A DNA stretch of 46,300 nt, from positions 1 to 46,300 of the forward strand of contig CAYOEJ010000012.1 in assembly GCA_964403015.1 (NCBI GenBank), in the 5' to 3' direction. Below are positions 25,948 through 34,131 of this stretch, piece by piece (position 1 is the stretch's first letter; every line of letters begins with the position of its first letter). Position numbers and translations under genes: made by a program. Source of the DNA: CAYOEJ01 sp964403015 (GTDB taxonomy: Bacteria; Actinomycetota; Actinomycetes; Actinomycetales; Actinomycetaceae). Below the pieces are notes generated by a model, which was not told where the DNA came from, did not search any database, and saw only the letters and a list, made by a program, of their open reading frames with translations.

Positions 25948-25979
25948 TGTAGCCCGAGCTATTTAAGAGCTAAGAAATT

Positions 25980-26008
25980 CCCCGGACATCGTCCGGGGTT
26001 TTCTTTTT
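25980..26008 (+). terminator. Strong intrinsic terminator of rpmB
   Basis: CCCCGGAC and GTCCGGGG form a perfect 8-bp stem with a 3-base loop, followed by TTTTCTTTTT. This is one of the clearest terminators in the window. Confidence 0.92.
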
Positions 26009-26037
26009 CAAGCCAGGCTACCGACTACGTATTCGCG

Positions 26038-26070
26038 CGTCAGCCCCGGCCTATAGGCGTCAGCCTTGGC
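26038..26070. repeat. 20-bp spaced direct repeat with central palindrome downstream of the iron ABC ATPase gene
   Basis: CGTCAGCCCCGGC (26038-26050) and CGTCAGCCTTGGC (26058-26070) are 11 of 13 identical at a 20-bp period. The palindrome GCCTATAGGC (26049-26058) joins them. The element lies 12 bases beyond the stop of the minus-strand ATPase gene and may help terminate that operon. Confidence 0.55.
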
Positions 26071-26081
26071 AGCAACAATCG

Positions 26082-26840
26082 TTAGTAATACGAGCAGACC
26101 TTCTGGCCGTCGATGCCGCACACCACGCTCACGGGCGTATTGAAGATGCGAGTGAGGGTATCGGACTGGACGATGTCGTCCACATTCCCCATCTCCACGA
26201 GCTTGCCATCTTGCAAAGCGATGATCGTATCCGCGTAGCGCGCGGCAAAGTTGATGTCGTGAAGAACAATCACCACGGTACGTCCCAGTTCATCGGCTGC
26301 GCGGCGCAGCTGCTGCATCATCTGTACGGAATGCTGCATATCGAGATTGTTTAGCGGCTCGTCAAGTAGCACGTACTCGGTGTCCTGTGCCAACACCATC
26401 GCCACGTATGCACGCTGGCGCTGCCCGCCAGAGAGCTCATCCAAGAACCGGTCCTGGAGGTCCCCGAGGTGGAGGAAGTTGATGGCCTGGTCGATATAGA
26501 ACTCGTCTTCAAGTGTGAGGCGTCCACTGGAATAGGGATAGCGGCCAAAGCTCACGAGCTGACGTACGGTCAGTCGCGTAATGAAGTGGTTCTCTTGGCG
26601 CAGGATCGACATCTTCTTGGCGATTTCCTTCGATGGTGCTTCGAAGACGTTGAGTCCGCCTACCTCAATGGTTCCGGAATCCGCATCCTGCAAGCGCCCA
26701 ATCATCGTTAAGATCGTGGATTTACCAGCACCGTTCGGTCCAACGAGGGCAGTCACGCCACCTTTGGGAATATCGAAGGTCACCGGCCCGATCACGATGT
26801 CGTCCGTGTACTTTCGGGATACTTCTTTCAGGGAAATCAC
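26082..26840 (-). CDS. Iron-siderophore ABC transporter, ATP-binding protein
   Basis: This is the cytosolic ATPase of a Fe(III)-siderophore importer of the FecE/FepC type. The 252-residue protein has Walker A ALVGPNGAGKSTILTM, Q-loop MSILRQENHF, signature LSGGQRQRAYVAMVLAQ, Walker B YVLLDEPLNNLD and switch His in IVLHDINFAARY. The start is a GTG overlapping the permease stop by 4 bases. It is the last gene of the four-gene importer operon. The substrate cannot be fixed from sequence, but the binding protein and the iron box point to ferric siderophore. Confidence 0.94.
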   Translation of the reverse strand: MISLKEVSRKYTDDIVIGPVTFDIPKGGVTALVGPNGAGKSTILTMIGRLQDADSGTIEVGGLNVFEAPSKEIAKKMSILRQENHFITRLTVRQLVSFGRYPYSSGRLTLEDEFYIDQAINFLHLGDLQDRFLDELSGGQRQRAYVAMVLAQDTEYVLLDEPLNNLDMQHSVQMMQQLRRAADELGRTVVIVLHDINFAARYADTIIALQDGKLVEMGNVDDIVQSDTLTRIFNTPVSVVCGIDGQKVCSYY

Positions 26841-27910
26841 AAGCGACCCTTTCTCATAACGACGACCAAGAAGGCGATACCGCCCACGAGTTCGACAACA
26901 ATTGTGACCACGCCACCGGCGTAGAACACATGACGGAGGACAAAGTATGCGGAGGCAAGCACGGAATACCCGATGAGGAAGCTTGCCGGGAAAATGTAGC
27001 GGTGGTCGTAGGTGTCGGTAAACGAGTACGCCAACGTGGCCACAAGGAAGCCTAGGAAGGTCATGGGGCCCACCAACGCCGTCGTCATCGCCATCAAAAC
27101 CGAGACCAAGAACAGCGTAACGATCAGTTCGCGGCGATGATTGAGTCCAAGATTAGTGGTCGCGTCACGGCCGAGCGACATCAGGTTGAGCTTGTTGCTT
27201 CGCGCGTAAATAATCCCGCACACCACCAACACGATAGGGATGGTGTAGAGAAGGTTGGAGGTGTCGGAGTTCGAAATATTGCCGAACAAGCGGGCGGTCA
27301 GCACGTCGAATTCGTTGGGATCCATTAGACGCTGCATGAACGTGGACAGTGAGCCAAGCCCGCCGCCAATGATGATGCCCACGAGCAGCATGACGTGCAG
27401 ATTCCCAAGTTTTCCGGACAGCAGCCACGTATAGAGCATGACGGACAGCAAAACCATCACGCCCACCTGCAAGAAGAATACGGGCGTGTTGTCAAGCACC
27501 ATGACGCCCGAGATTCCTAGGAAGAACACCGACGCCGTCTGTATCAGCCGGTACAGCGACTCAAACCCCATGATCGACGGCGTAATGATTCGGTTTTGGG
27601 TGGCCGTCTGGAAGGACACCGTGGCGAACGACTGACACAGCGCGACGACGGCAATAACCACGAGGTCCTCGCCGCGCATCTTCGCGATGGTCTTCCACGG
27701 ATCCGACATGAATTCTGTCGGGTTCCCCCAGAACAGCACCCCGAGCGTGGCCACGATGGACACGACGATCAACATGACAAACAAAACTTGCAGACGACGA
27801 CGGTGCCGAGGCGTCACGATGGAATCGGTACGTCGCGAGACAGCTTGGCTTAACGCCCTATCCCCCGGAAGACTTTTGCTTCGGCGCAGCAGTTGCAGTT
27901 TACTTGGCAT
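26837..27910 (-). CDS. Iron-siderophore ABC transporter permease (FecCD family), second
   Basis: A 357-residue polytopic protein of the FecCD family, with about nine hydrophobic segments after a basic N-terminal tail of roughly 40 residues. Family blocks seen are LVGIIIGGGLGSLSTFMQ, then LGRDATTNLGLNHR in the cytosolic coupling loop, then MTFLGFLVATLAY. The start ATG at 27910 has AGGAGG 7 bases upstream. It overlaps the preceding permease by 11 bases and the ATPase by 4, so subunits are made together. It pairs with the other permease to form the heterodimeric channel. Confidence 0.92.
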   Translation of the reverse strand: MPSKLQLLRRSKSLPGDRALSQAVSRRTDSIVTPRHRRRLQVLFVMLIVVSIVATLGVLFWGNPTEFMSDPWKTIAKMRGEDLVVIAVVALCQSFATVSFQTATQNRIITPSIMGFESLYRLIQTASVFFLGISGVMVLDNTPVFFLQVGVMVLLSVMLYTWLLSGKLGNLHVMLLVGIIIGGGLGSLSTFMQRLMDPNEFDVLTARLFGNISNSDTSNLLYTIPIVLVVCGIIYARSNKLNLMSLGRDATTNLGLNHRRELIVTLFLVSVLMAMTTALVGPMTFLGFLVATLAYSFTDTYDHRYIFPASFLIGYSVLASAYFVLRHVFYAGGVVTIVVELVGGIAFLVVVMRKGRL

Positions 27911-28934
27911 ACTTGCGCCTCCTGACGAGAATCAAGATGAACACGACCGCGCCAACGATGCCGAGGATGGTGGAGACCGGAACCTCGAAGGGCATGATGA
28001 TCGTTCGCGCAATGATGTCGCACACCGTTACCACCCATATACCGACGATGCACACCCACGGCAGGTTGGTACGCAGGTTATCGCCCCGGATCATAGATAC
28101 CACGTTGGGAACTATCAGACCTAGGAACGGAAGCGAGCCGATGATGACGGCGGTGACGCCCGTGACCACTGCAACCATCGTGACGCCTACAAAAATGATG
28201 AGGTTGTAGTTGAGTCCAATGTTGGTCGCGATGTCCTTGCCCAAGCCCACGGCCGTGAACTGATCCGCAATGATAAACGCCAAGATGGTGACCGCGAGGA
28301 CGATCCAGATGAGTTCGTAACGCCCACGCACCACCATGGTGAAGCTTCCTGCAAACCAGATGCTCAGGGTCTGTAGAAGATCGGTTTGGACGGCAATGAA
28401 TGTGGAGATCGCACTGACGACCGCTCCGAGCATAATGCCGATGATGGGAACGATCAGCGACGACTTCAACGTCACCCTTCGCAAGAACAGGAAGAAAATC
28501 ATCGTTCCAGCGAAGGCGAACACAATCGCACCGACCATCCGCTCAAAGATGGAAGGATCCGGCCAGAACAGCATCGTGAGCAAGAGACCGAGACCTGCCC
28601 ACTCGATCGTGCCCGTCGTCGTCGGCTCAACAAACCTGTTCTGCGTCATCAGCTGCATGATCAGCCCCGCCATCGCCATGGCCGCACCCGAAAGCACCAG
28701 TGCAACGGTGCGTGGGACGCGCGTAATAAAGAACATGTCCCAGCCGTCGTCGGCACCCGTGATGTCGTAGACACCAACGAAAAGCGAGACGACGACGAGG
28801 GCCAGCGTCGCGATGACACCCGCCAGTAGCGCCAGGTACTCCTTGCGCTTCGAGGGCGGATTAATCACATCGCGGCACGGCGGCTCAGACGCGACCTGAG
28901 GCCGCGCCTGATTCCGGGCTGAAACTGATGACAT
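27900..28934 (-). CDS. Iron-siderophore ABC transporter permease (FecCD family), first
   Basis: A 344-residue FecCD-type permease. After a 35-residue polar N-terminus come about nine membrane segments. They include RVPRTVALVLSGAAMAMAGL and MQLMTQNRFVEPTTTGTIEW, the conserved first coupling block. AVGLGKDIATNIGLNYN and GSLPFLGLIVPNVVSMIRG follow. The ATG at 28934 lacks a strong ribosome site. The gene begins 23 bases after the binding-protein stop and overlaps the second permease by 11 bases. Confidence 0.92.
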   Translation of the reverse strand: MSSVSARNQARPQVASEPPCRDVINPPSKRKEYLALLAGVIATLALVVVSLFVGVYDITGADDGWDMFFITRVPRTVALVLSGAAMAMAGLIMQLMTQNRFVEPTTTGTIEWAGLGLLLTMLFWPDPSIFERMVGAIVFAFAGTMIFFLFLRRVTLKSSLIVPIIGIMLGAVVSAISTFIAVQTDLLQTLSIWFAGSFTMVVRGRYELIWIVLAVTILAFIIADQFTAVGLGKDIATNIGLNYNLIIFVGVTMVAVVTGVTAVIIGSLPFLGLIVPNVVSMIRGDNLRTNLPWVCIVGIWVVTVCDIIARTIIMPFEVPVSTILGIVGAVVFILILVRRRKYAK

Positions 28935-28957
28935 CTGTAAATACTTGCTCGTCTGCG

Positions 28958-30013
28958 TTACTGACCGTCACCTCGCGCCGAGATAAAGGCGTCGGCGATT
29001 TCGTTGAGGTAATCCGTGTACAAAATGATGTCTTCGTGCTGGTAGAAGTAATCCGGGGTATATACGATGTGGTCGTTGACCACCGCGTTGACTTTGGCAA
29101 GCGCCTCCGAGTTCGTAATCAGTTCCGCAGAAGGCGTGTACTCTTCACCTTCGCTCGCTGCGGCTTGGTCGCGATCGAGCACCAGCAGCCAGTCGGGATT
29201 TGTCTCCGCAATAGCTTCCACCGAGATGTCGTCGCCCTGGTGGTTCGTGGAGCCCTCGCGGTCCATCGATGGCGTCAGATCGAGCAGATCAAAGACCGGG
29301 CCAACCGAGCGTCCGGTACCGGGTGCGGCATAGTTGATCGACCCGCCCGAGGTCACGAGCCCCATCACCGTTTGACTCGGATCGTATTCCTGCTTGCCTC
29401 GCTCAATGGCATCCTCGAAGTTGGAGATGAGCTTTTCGGCCTTATCCTGCTCGTCGAAAATCTCACCGAGGAGCGTGGTGGCTTCAACGTAGTACTCATC
29501 AAGCGGCATGTCATCTGGTTTGTTGATATCAACGAACGCTGCGCCCTCCGGCAGCAGACCCTTGATCTCCTCGGCGTGATCTGCGAAACGCTGACCGTTA
29601 ATCACGAGGTCGGGTTGAACCTGAACAATACCCTCGAGGTTAGGCTCGCGATGGTTACCGAGATTAACAATATCTGGGTTGGTCGGGTACGAAACGACCT
29701 GTTCTGCCATGAGTTCGAGCGGAGCGGCCGTGAGTTCAATGCCCCAGTCATCAACGATCTGGAACGAGCGGTTATCCGTCACCACGATCGAATCGATGTC
29801 CGCCGGAATGACAACCTCGTTGCCGGAAATATCAGTGACCGTCTTGGCCCCGCCCGCACCATCTACGTCATTCGAGGTTTCTTGATCAGATTGCGCCGTG
29901 TCTGAGGTCGAATCAGTAGTCGAATTGTCTGCATCGCTTCCGCAAGCGGTGAGCGTGAGTGCAGTGGTTAATCCAAGAGCGATCAGGCTCTTCGACGAGC
30001 GGCGCATTGCCAT
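28958..30013 (-). CDS. Siderophore-binding lipoprotein of the iron ABC importer
   Basis: This is the cell-surface substrate-binding protein that hands ferric siderophore to the permeases. The 351-residue product has a basic start, a hydrophobic stretch and the lipobox LTAC, with acylated Cys24. An acidic Ser/Thr/Asp-rich linker (about 25-55) follows, then a periplasmic-binding-protein fold. Blocks seen are ISGNEVVIPADIDSIVVTD, NREPNLEG-like text near 120, and QPDLVINGQRFADH. GGAGG lies 4 bases before the ATG at 30013; a second ATG five bases on is also possible. It is the first gene of the operon and has an iron-box promoter. Confidence 0.93.
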   Translation of the reverse strand: MAMRRSSKSLIALGLTTALTLTACGSDADNSTTDSTSDTAQSDQETSNDVDGAGGAKTVTDISGNEVVIPADIDSIVVTDNRSFQIVDDWGIELTAAPLELMAEQVVSYPTNPDIVNLGNHREPNLEGIVQVQPDLVINGQRFADHAEEIKGLLPEGAAFVDINKPDDMPLDEYYVEATTLLGEIFDEQDKAEKLISNFEDAIERGKQEYDPSQTVMGLVTSGGSINYAAPGTGRSVGPVFDLLDLTPSMDREGSTNHQGDDISVEAIAETNPDWLLVLDRDQAAASEGEEYTPSAELITNSEALAKVNAVVNDHIVYTPDYFYQHEDIILYTDYLNEIADAFISARGDGQ

Positions 30014-30047
30014 GGGTCCTCCAAGAATTGGGACAGTTAAGACGTAC

Positions 30048-30079
30048 TTAGGTTAGCCTTACTTGCCTCAATTTAGCAA
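30048..30079 (-). promoter_or_regulatory. DtxR/IdeR-type iron box overlapping the promoter of the siderophore operon
   Basis: On the minus strand the 19 bases 30066-30048 match the DtxR/IdeR consensus (TTAGGTTAGGCTAACCTAA) at 15 of 19 positions, with AGGCTAACCTAA exact. The -35 TTGCTA (30079-30074) and -10 TAACCT (30055-30050) are 18 bases apart, and the box covers the -10. Iron-loaded repressor should therefore shut the importer off when iron is sufficient. Confidence 0.82.
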
Positions 30080-30218
30080 TGCGATACTTGCTTAATTCAA
30101 ACCTTTGTCCCGAATTGGCAGCCCGATCATCAAAATTAGGACTACCGCCCTGCAATCGACGGCGACTTTTCGCTGATACACCAACGAATGGTGCGTGCCG
30201 AATCTGGACTCATTCCAA

Positions 30219-31202
30219 TTACTTTAGGAAGTGATCCCAGCCACCACCGTCAGCAATATCGGCACCGGAGACGGTCACGCGGCCGCCCCTAAACGGACCT
30301 TGCACCTCGCCGATTTCGATGAAGCCGGGTGGAATATCAGCACTGGGTGAAATCGTGGCGAGGAACCCGTGGTCCTCTCCCCCGGTAAACAACCACTCTC
30401 GCCGATCAGTCTTCAACCGACCTGCCGCCACGGCCAAATCACCAAGCTTGCTCTCTACAGCTCGCTTGTTCACATCCATCCATACCCCGGAGCTCTTAGC
30501 CATTCGACGCGCATCGCGGATGAGGCCGTCCGAGACATCCATCAGAGTATGGAGTTCACCTGCACGTGCAGCAGCCAAGGCAATCTCTAGCGGGGGCTTT
30601 GGCCGCAGGAAGTCATCCACGAGACCAGAAAGCTTCGGGTTCTCATCGTCTCTGGTGTATCCGGCCTCAAGTAGCGCAAATCCACCGGCTCCGTGACCGA
30701 GATTGCCTGCGAGAATAATGCGATCACCTGGCTGAGCACCGGAGCGCAAGACCGGCTCGCGCCCTTCCATGTCGCCAAGCACGGTGACGGAAACGGCAAT
30801 CTTGTCACCACCCACCAAATCACCGCCATCGACTCCCACGCCAAGAGGTTCGCACGCATCGGAAAGACCCCGGGCGAAGTCAGTTAGCCACGCTGAATCC
30901 AAATCACTAGGCAAAGCCAAGCCCACAACGAGGGTGACGGGCTGTGCACCCATGGCTACGGCGTCGGCGAGATTTTGCATCGCCGCTCGAAAACCGACGT
31001 CGCGACCCGTGGACCACGTGCGCAAGAAGTGGCGGTCTTCCATCAACAAATCCACCGATACCGCGGTGGCTCCCTCAAACTCGAGCACGGCGCTGTCATC
31101 ACCAGAAGGCACAGTCGCACGACTGGACGTTGGGAGGAAAGGCAAGAATGAGGATATAAGTTCGTCCTCGGTCATTTCCGAAATAAGCATGAACTCAATC
31201 AT
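30219..31202 (-). CDS. thiL: Thiamine-monophosphate kinase
   Basis: ThiL phosphorylates thiamine monophosphate to the active cofactor thiamine diphosphate. The 327-residue protein has the PurM/ThiL-type GDDSAVLEF, the family block FRAAMQNLADAVAMGAQPV, GGDLVGGDKIAVSVTVLG, and LMDVSDGLIRDARRMA. GGEDHGFLATI is near the end. The start is uncertain: ATGs at 31202, 31190 and 31175 are in frame with no decisive ribosome site, and MTEDELISSF at 31175 may be the true N-terminus. No thiamine-pyrophosphate riboswitch is visible. It is flanked by the iron operon and the FMN reductase on the same strand. Confidence 0.93.
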   Translation of the reverse strand: MIEFMLISEMTEDELISSFLPFLPTSSRATVPSGDDSAVLEFEGATAVSVDLLMEDRHFLRTWSTGRDVGFRAAMQNLADAVAMGAQPVTLVVGLALPSDLDSAWLTDFARGLSDACEPLGVGVDGGDLVGGDKIAVSVTVLGDMEGREPVLRSGAQPGDRIILAGNLGHGAGGFALLEAGYTRDDENPKLSGLVDDFLRPKPPLEIALAAARAGELHTLMDVSDGLIRDARRMAKSSGVWMDVNKRAVESKLGDLAVAAGRLKTDRREWLFTGGEDHGFLATISPSADIPPGFIEIGEVQGPFRGGRVTVSGADIADGGGWDHFLK

Positions 31203-31266
31203 GCCATCGGAAGCGACCGAGGACGGAAGTGGTGCAGCTAGAAGACAATGTGCCGCCAGCCATCAA

Positions 31267-31306
31267 CCTAGCCCTAGGCGGTCTAGACGAAGGGCTAGGC
31301 GCTCAG
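31267..31306 (-). repeat. Hairpin and 21-bp spaced repeat after the FMN reductase gene
   Basis: CCTAGCCCT (31267-31275) and AGGGCTAGG (31291-31299) form a 9-bp stem. CTAGGCGGTCTAG and CTAGGCGCTCAG also repeat at a 21-bp period. It lies just beyond the reductase stop and may work as a terminator, though no U-run follows. Confidence 0.4.
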
Positions 31307-31309
31307 CAT

Positions 31310-31855
31310 TCAGTTGGAGTTCGCCTTGGTGAAGTCAACGAAGGTCTGCATCCAGCCCTTGAGGAACTCGCGGGAGTCCTCGTTGGAGACCGATCCGGTC
31401 TCGGTGAGGCCGGTCTTGGTAGCGTCGATGTAGCCTTCGGGCTGCCCCATGATCGGGCTGCCGAAGAACATCAGCGAGGAACGAAGCTGCGACTGCGCAA
31501 CTGCGGTACCGATTCCGGAAGGGGAGGTACCGATGATCGCGATCGGCTTACCGGCGAGTGCCCACTCGCCGTAGGGGCGGGAGGTCCACTCGATGGCGTT
31601 GTGGATCGCTGCCGAGTAGGAGCGGTTGTGCTCGGGGGTGACGAGCAGGACTGCGTCTGCGGAGGCTACGAGCGACTTGAAGTTTGCAGCAGGCTCAGGC
31701 ATGTCGTTCTCGAGGTCGCGGTTGAACAGCGGGAGATCCTTGATCTCAGCCTCAACCATTTCCACGCCTTCGGGAGCAAGCTCAACGAGAGCTTCCGAGA
31801 GTCCGCGGTTGAGCGAATCCTTAGCGAGCGAACCTACAAGGTACACAATCTTCAC
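31310..31855 (-). CDS. NAD(P)H-dependent FMN reductase family protein
   Basis: This 181-residue flavoprotein-like product has the flavodoxin-like fold of NADPH-dependent FMN/quinone reductases. The phosphate loop is GSLAKDSLNRGL, then VASADAVLLVTPEHNRSYSA and AIHNAIEWTSRPYG, followed by AGKPIAIIGTSPSGIGT. It probably transfers hydride to flavin or quinones and may protect against redox stress. The ATG at 31855 has a purine-rich stretch (AGAGG) upstream. A promoter with an overlapping palindrome precedes it, so it is likely regulated on its own. It could supply reduced flavin to the luciferase-like protein, but nothing in the sequence links them. Confidence 0.9.
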   Translation of the reverse strand: MKIVYLVGSLAKDSLNRGLSEALVELAPEGVEMVEAEIKDLPLFNRDLENDMPEPAANFKSLVASADAVLLVTPEHNRSYSAAIHNAIEWTSRPYGEWALAGKPIAIIGTSPSGIGTAVAQSQLRSSLMFFGSPIMGQPEGYIDATKTGLTETGSVSNEDSREFLKGWMQTFVDFTKANSN

Positions 31856-31935
31856 AATTAGCCTCTTTCTAAAAGGTTTGTCCCAACGGCCCTCATGGCC
31901 GATTCGGAATCGACGCTCTCGCGTCTCTGGTACTA

Positions 31936-31966
31936 ACCATACGAGAGCAATGGTTGAATGTTCAAC
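31936..31966 (-). promoter_or_regulatory. Promoter with overlapping palindromic operator for the FMN reductase gene
   Basis: On the minus strand -35 TTGAAC (31965-31960) and -10 TATGGT (31941-31936) are 18 bases apart. The inverted repeat GTTGAA-TG-TTCAAC (31953-31966) covers the -35. The geometry suggests repression by a small dimeric regulator, possibly of a redox-sensing MarR, HxlR or similar type; the regulator is not encoded here. Confidence 0.55.
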
Positions 31967-32045
31967 TTAATTTTATGTGTCGCCAGTCACCCACCTGATT
32001 CTGTTCAGATTTGCCGCGAGCCACTGGCCGTGCACGAGGTCCGCA

Positions 32046-32129
32046 GCTTTACCGCGGACCGGCTCTCGCGAACCAGACAGGTTTACGACAGGCCCGGCGG
32101 CTTCACGGCACGCGGCTTTACCGCAGACC
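32046..32129. repeat. Three related 15-mers about 34 bp apart, the last containing the ddl stop
   Basis: GCTTTACCGCGGACC (32046-32060) and GCTTTACCGCAGACC (32115-32129) differ at one base. A weaker copy GGTTTACGACAGGCC starts at 32080, so the spacing is 34 and 35 bp. The ddl stop codon (32118-32120, minus strand) lies inside the last copy. Inverted GGTCCGC/GCGGACC arms at 32039-32060 could also form a hairpin. Confidence 0.55.
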
Positions 32130-33254
32130 CGTGGGCCTTTCTAGGGCGAGAGAAATCAACTCGTCCAAGAGTTCGGAGTACGTAAGACCGCTTGCCTCCC
32201 ACATGAGCGGATACATCGAGAACGGTGTGAAGCCCGGGATGGTGTTCAGCTCGTTGACCATCGCATCGCCGTCGTCAGTCAAAAAGAAGTCGACCCTAGC
32301 CATACCCTCACAGCCAAAGGCGTCGAAGGTGTCCACGGCGAGCGCCCGCAGCCGATCGGAAATCTCCTCCGACACATCCGCAGGAATTGACATCGTCAAG
32401 CCATCGGTATTCACGTACTTGCTTTCAAAGTCATAGAACCCGGCTGCCGGCGCATCGAGAAGCACCTCGCCCAACACAGAGGCCCGTGCCGGCTCATCGC
32501 CGTGCCCACCGAGGACAGCACACTCGATCTCGCGACCAACGACACCCTGCTCAATAATCACCTTCGGGTCGTGCCGCTGAGCCTCCTCAATTGCGCCGTC
32601 CAAGTCCTCGATCTTCGACACCCTCGTGATACCCAACGACGAGCCTGCTCGAGCGGGCTTCACGTAGACGGGGAACTGAAGCTGAGAAACTTCCTCGACG
32701 ACGGCGGAGCGCGCGGTACGCCAGCGGCGCGCGTTTGCCACGACGTAGCGGCCGACGGGAATTCCTGCCGCCTCCAACACGATCTTCATGTAGTGCTTAT
32801 CCATTGCAGCGGCGGATGCGAAAACCCCACACCCCACATAGGGAATGCCAGCCATCTCAAGAAGACCCTGAATAGTCCCATCTTCGCCGAAGGGACCGTG
32901 AAGGAGCGGGAACACCACGTCGACCTTGCCTAGGCTCTCCAGTGAGCCAAGGTCCTCATCACTGTCGGAATCGAACTTCACCAGATCCTGAGAGCCGTCA
33001 CCTGCGGGAAGAACGATTGATTCTGGCTGCTGCGGAACCTCCACTAGTCCGGCAGAAAGCGAGAGCGTGGAGGGATCGCTCGCTCCGGGAACCCATGTCC
33101 CATCGCGGCGGATTCCGATGGGCACGACCTCATAGCGGTCCGAATCAAGTGCCGCCATCGCTGCGCCAGCCGTGGCGCAAGAAATTGAGTGCTCGCCGGA
33201 GGCACCACCATAAATGAGCGCCACGCGGATCTTCTTTGGTTCAGTACTCTTCAT
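32118..33254 (-). CDS. ddl: D-alanine--D-alanine ligase
   Basis: Ddl makes the D-Ala-D-Ala dipeptide of peptidoglycan precursors. The 378-residue protein has the ATP-grasp fold: IRVALIYGGASGEHSISC at the N-terminus, VVFPLLHGPFGEDGTIQGLL, PVYVKPARAGSSLGITRVS for ATP, and ARVDFFLTDDGDAMVNELNT with the metal-binding residues. YVNTDGLTM lies in the mobile loop. I start it at the ATG at 33254 (MKSTEPKK); the open frame runs far further upstream, but that part is antisense to the lipoprotein gene and not conserved. The ribosome site is weak. The lipoprotein gene is divergent. Confidence 0.96.
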   Translation of the reverse strand: MKSTEPKKIRVALIYGGASGEHSISCATAGAAMAALDSDRYEVVPIGIRRDGTWVPGASDPSTLSLSAGLVEVPQQPESIVLPAGDGSQDLVKFDSDSDEDLGSLESLGKVDVVFPLLHGPFGEDGTIQGLLEMAGIPYVGCGVFASAAAMDKHYMKIVLEAAGIPVGRYVVANARRWRTARSAVVEEVSQLQFPVYVKPARAGSSLGITRVSKIEDLDGAIEEAQRHDPKVIIEQGVVGREIECAVLGGHGDEPARASVLGEVLLDAPAAGFYDFESKYVNTDGLTMSIPADVSEEISDRLRALAVDTFDAFGCEGMARVDFFLTDDGDAMVNELNTIPGFTPFSMYPLMWEASGLTYSELLDELISLALERPTGLR

Positions 33255-33289
33255 TGGAAAGACTTTACCGCCGATTCGCAAGGTCCACC

Positions 33290-33319
33290 CACAAGCACGC
33301 ACCTCACAAGCACGCGCCT
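33290..33319. repeat. 15-bp perfect-spacing tandem duplication between ddl and the lipoprotein gene
   Basis: CACAAGCACGCACCT is followed directly by CACAAGCACGCGCCT, with one mismatch. It lies in the shared upstream region of two divergent genes, so copy number might influence their promoters. Confidence 0.7.
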
Positions 33320-33420
33320 CGTTCCATTTGCAGCTCGATGTGCAACTCAACCGTGACATTCCTCTGCTGGCATTCCCGGTAGAATTACCGCAAACAATGA
33401 GCGCGAGGGTGGGAGAAGCC

Positions 33421-34131
33421 ATGAAAAAACAGTTGATCGCATTAGCCGCTGCAGGCGTCCTTACGATGACTGCGTGCTCTACTACCTCAGACGATGCGGA
33501 TAACGGTGTGTCGGCCTCCCCCACCGATGCGGTATCTACGAGTGAGGACACCCCGAGCCCATCACAACCAACGCAGAGCACGGATCCAGACGAGGAAACG
33601 TCTACCAACGAACCTTCTCCCTCCGCGACAGAAGATCTCAGCCTCCCTGACAAGGACGATCCCGACGCCAATACGCACCGCCAGGAATTCGTGACGGGAC
33701 CGCTGGCGTCGTCGGACACCTTAGCGGCCGATGGACAGGCCCTACCCATCGCTGTTCGATTTGGCGAACACGACGGCTTTGACCGCGTGGTTATCGAATA
33801 CGACGATCCGCACGGTTCGATGGAGTGGTCCACCGAAGGTTGGACGGACAAGGCATACGAGGACGGATCCGGATTTGAGATTGAGACCGGCACCGAACGC
33901 CAACTGCAAGTGTGGGTCGCGGGAGTGCGTTACCCGTTCGACGCCGGAGACGACGACATTCTCGTAACCGGACTCTTTAAGAACGACGGCGGAATCGAAG
34001 TCGCGCACGTGAGCGGCATGTTCGAGGGCCTGCATTCCGTCACGATCGGTGCGAGCGAAGATCGCCCGTACCGAGTCTTCTCTTTGGTTAACCCCGCGCG
34101 TATCGTGATTGACGTCGAGAGCGCAAACTAG
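33421..34131 (+). CDS. AMIN-like domain lipoprotein
   Basis: The 236-residue product is a predicted surface lipoprotein. It has a basic start MKKQ, a hydrophobic stretch and the lipobox MTAC with Cys19. A Ser/Thr/Pro/Asp-rich linker runs to about residue 90. The folded domain (about 100-236) has GFDRVVIEYDDP, then VTGLFKNDGGIEVAHVSG, then FEGLHSVTIGASEDRPYRVF and NPARIVIDVES. This matches the actinobacterial AMIN-like domain family, thought to bind envelope polymers; the function is unknown. GGGAG precedes the ATG at 33421. Its stop overlaps that of the convergent acyltransferase. Location between ddl and plsC/murA suggests an envelope role. Confidence 0.82.
   Translation: MKKQLIALAAAGVLTMTACSTTSDDADNGVSASPTDAVSTSEDTPSPSQPTQSTDPDEETSTNEPSPSATEDLSLPDKDDPDANTHRQEFVTGPLASSDTLAADGQALPIAVRFGEHDGFDRVVIEYDDPHGSMEWSTEGWTDKAYEDGSGFEIETGTERQLQVWVAGVRYPFDAGDDDILVTGLFKNDGGIEVAHVSGMFEGLHSVTIGASEDRPYRVFSLVNPARIVIDVESAN

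Noticed and set aside
30014..31310. TPP riboswitch near thiL
   Set aside because: No matching conserved elements are visible; thiL in actinobacteria often lacks one.
33255..33893. N-terminal extension of Ddl implied by the long minus-strand open frame
   Set aside because: It is antisense to the lipoprotein gene and shows no conserved ligase sequence; the known Ddl N-terminus begins at 33254.
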